Origin: an uncultured Clostridia bacterium
GTDB taxonomy: Bacteria; Bacillota; Clostridia; Christensenellales; Borkfalkiaceae
DNA length: 6,148 nt
Assembly: GCA_900548845.1 (NCBI GenBank)
Contig: URMI01000071.1
Span: 1 to 6,148 of the forward strand
Direction: 5' to 3'
Both the position numbers and the translations under genes were made by a program. The notes beneath the pieces are model-generated. The model had not been told where the DNA came from and did no database searches. It was given only the letters and a program-made list of their open reading frames with translations. Below, piece after piece: positions 5,481 to 6,148 of this stretch (its first letter is position 1; the number at the start of each line of letters is the position of its first letter).

Positions 5481-6148
5481 TTATTGTTCGGTGTTATCGG
5501 GCGTCTTGACCCAAACGGGACTCGTCCAAGCGTACCGGCCGCCTTCCAGCTCAATGCGCAGATAATAACAGTCTTCCGCCTGTTCGCGGCGGTAGTCAAA
5601 GAACAGGGCGCTTTCACGCTTGAAGATGAGATAATCGCGGCAATTCTTGACGACGGTGACCTTCTTGACAGGAGCATCGGCAGAGACATTGAACCAAACG
5701 GTACGATCGGCATCGGGAGAGGACGTAAAGACTTCGCCCATCCAATGGCCGTTGATGCGGAAATCGACAGAGACTCTTCCGCCCATGAAAGCGTAGCATC
5801 TTCGTGCCTTTAGCGCATCAAAAATAGCTTCCGGTGTATTTGCCTTCGCCCAAACGCCCGTAAGCCCGGGATAATTGAAAGGGTAGGGGGCATCCGTGAT
5901 CAGCCCGTTCTTGCAGAAATGATCATCCGAGCCCGCAATACAGCCCATGTGCGCGCCGCGCTTTAAGGCATCCTGCCACCAGCCGCCCTCGCAGAGAGAG
6001 TCCTGCTCGTTGGCGGGATTGCCCATGTATTCGGCAGCGTCGCCGCGCGAATAGATCTCGATCAGGGGCGTCAGGAGGGAAAGCGGAATACGAGACAGAT
6101 CGGCCCCCGCCGAGAGATAATAAGTGTCGTGCGGGATCAAAAGGATGT
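5481..6148 (-). CDS. PHP/DUF3604-like metallohydrolase, C-terminal part (cut by right edge)
   Basis: The minus-strand frame enters from the right edge and ends at TAA (5483-5481), giving about 222 residues. A TTG at 6140 could be read as a start, but the frame stays open upstream to the edge and the sequence there (ILLIPHDTYYLSAG) looks like the inside of a protein, so the gene is taken as partial. Visible blocks: the metal-site histidine in IPHDT (6129-6131), LIEIYSRGDAAEYMGNPA, MGCIAGSDDH (GSDDH at 5919-5933, the conserved late PHP metal motif), GLTGVWAKANTPEAIFDALKARRCYAFMGG, then VDFRINGHWMGE opening a beta-rich C-terminal domain. This order is characteristic of CehA/McbA- and DUF3604-type PHP phosphoesterase-like hydrolases. 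The substrate is unknown. There is no evident membrane segment in the visible part. It converges on the rhamnose operon and is probably a separate transcription unit; a role in rhamnose use is not shown. Confidence 0.75.
   Translation of the reverse strand, partial: ILLIPHDTYYLSAGADLSRIPLSLLTPLIEIYSRGDAAEYMGNPANEQDSLCEGGWWQDALKRGAHMGCIAGSDDHFCKNGLITDAPYPFNYPGLTGVWAKANTPEAIFDALKARRCYAFMGGRVSVDFRINGHWMGEVFTSSPDADRTVWFNVSADAPVKKVTVVKNCRDYLIFKRESALFFDYRREQAEDCYYLRIELEGGRYAWTSPVWVKTPDNTEQ

Noticed and set aside
5448..5813. Plus-strand 121-codon frame after the fucO terminator
   Set aside because: It lies antisense to the metallohydrolase, whose family motifs (ALKARRCYA, ING.MGE) are on the opposite strand in the same bases. 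The plus-strand translation shows no recognisable domain.
1..6148. Searched for CRISPR repeats, tRNA or rRNA genes, insertion-sequence ends and toxin-antitoxin pairs
   Set aside because: No repeated spacer arrays, tRNA-like cloverleaf, transposase motifs or terminal inverted repeats were seen. The window is almost fully occupied by metabolic genes.

Overview
The window carries a compact L-rhamnose catabolic operon from a GC-rich, anaerobic, fermentative bacterium. The likeliest source is a gut-type Clostridia/Firmicutes lineage. That assignment is an inference from three things: strong GGAGG-type ribosome-binding sites, an AraC-type regulator of the kind common in Clostridia, and a reductive FucO branch that suits anaerobic life. 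The species cannot be named from this sequence alone.

Layout. From the left edge to 588, on the minus strand, lies the N-terminal 196 codons of an AraC-family regulator with a cupin sensor domain. Its DNA-binding half is outside the window. A 123-bp divergent intergenic region (589-711) holds back-to-back promoters. On the plus strand follow rhaB (rhamnulokinase, 712-2007), rhaA (L-rhamnose isomerase, 2050-3291), rhaD (rhamnulose-1-phosphate aldolase, 3288-4121, overlapping rhaA by 4 bp) and fucO (lactaldehyde reductase, 4180-5328). A long hairpin at 5369-5408 probably terminates the operon. Converging on it from the right is the C-terminal part of a minus-strand PHP/DUF3604-like metallohydrolase (5481 to the right edge).

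How the genes work together. RhaA isomerises L-rhamnose to L-rhamnulose. RhaB phosphorylates that to L-rhamnulose-1-phosphate. RhaD cleaves it to dihydroxyacetone phosphate, which enters glycolysis, and L-lactaldehyde. FucO reduces the lactaldehyde to L-1,2-propanediol, regenerating NAD+. The divergent AraC-type protein is the obvious candidate rhamnose-responsive regulator. No transporter, mutarotase (rhaM) or alpha-L-rhamnosidase is visible here.

The pathway itself is well known and I see no unknown system. The points worth a second look are: a rhamnulokinase that ends about 50 residues early relative to E. coli RhaB; a likely separate promoter for fucO whose -35 box overlaps the rhaD stop codon and whose spacer is largely a perfect dyad; and a regulator promoter placed so that the transcript would be leaderless or nearly so. 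The only gene-free stretches are short (589-711, 2008-2049, 4122-4179 and 5329-5480).
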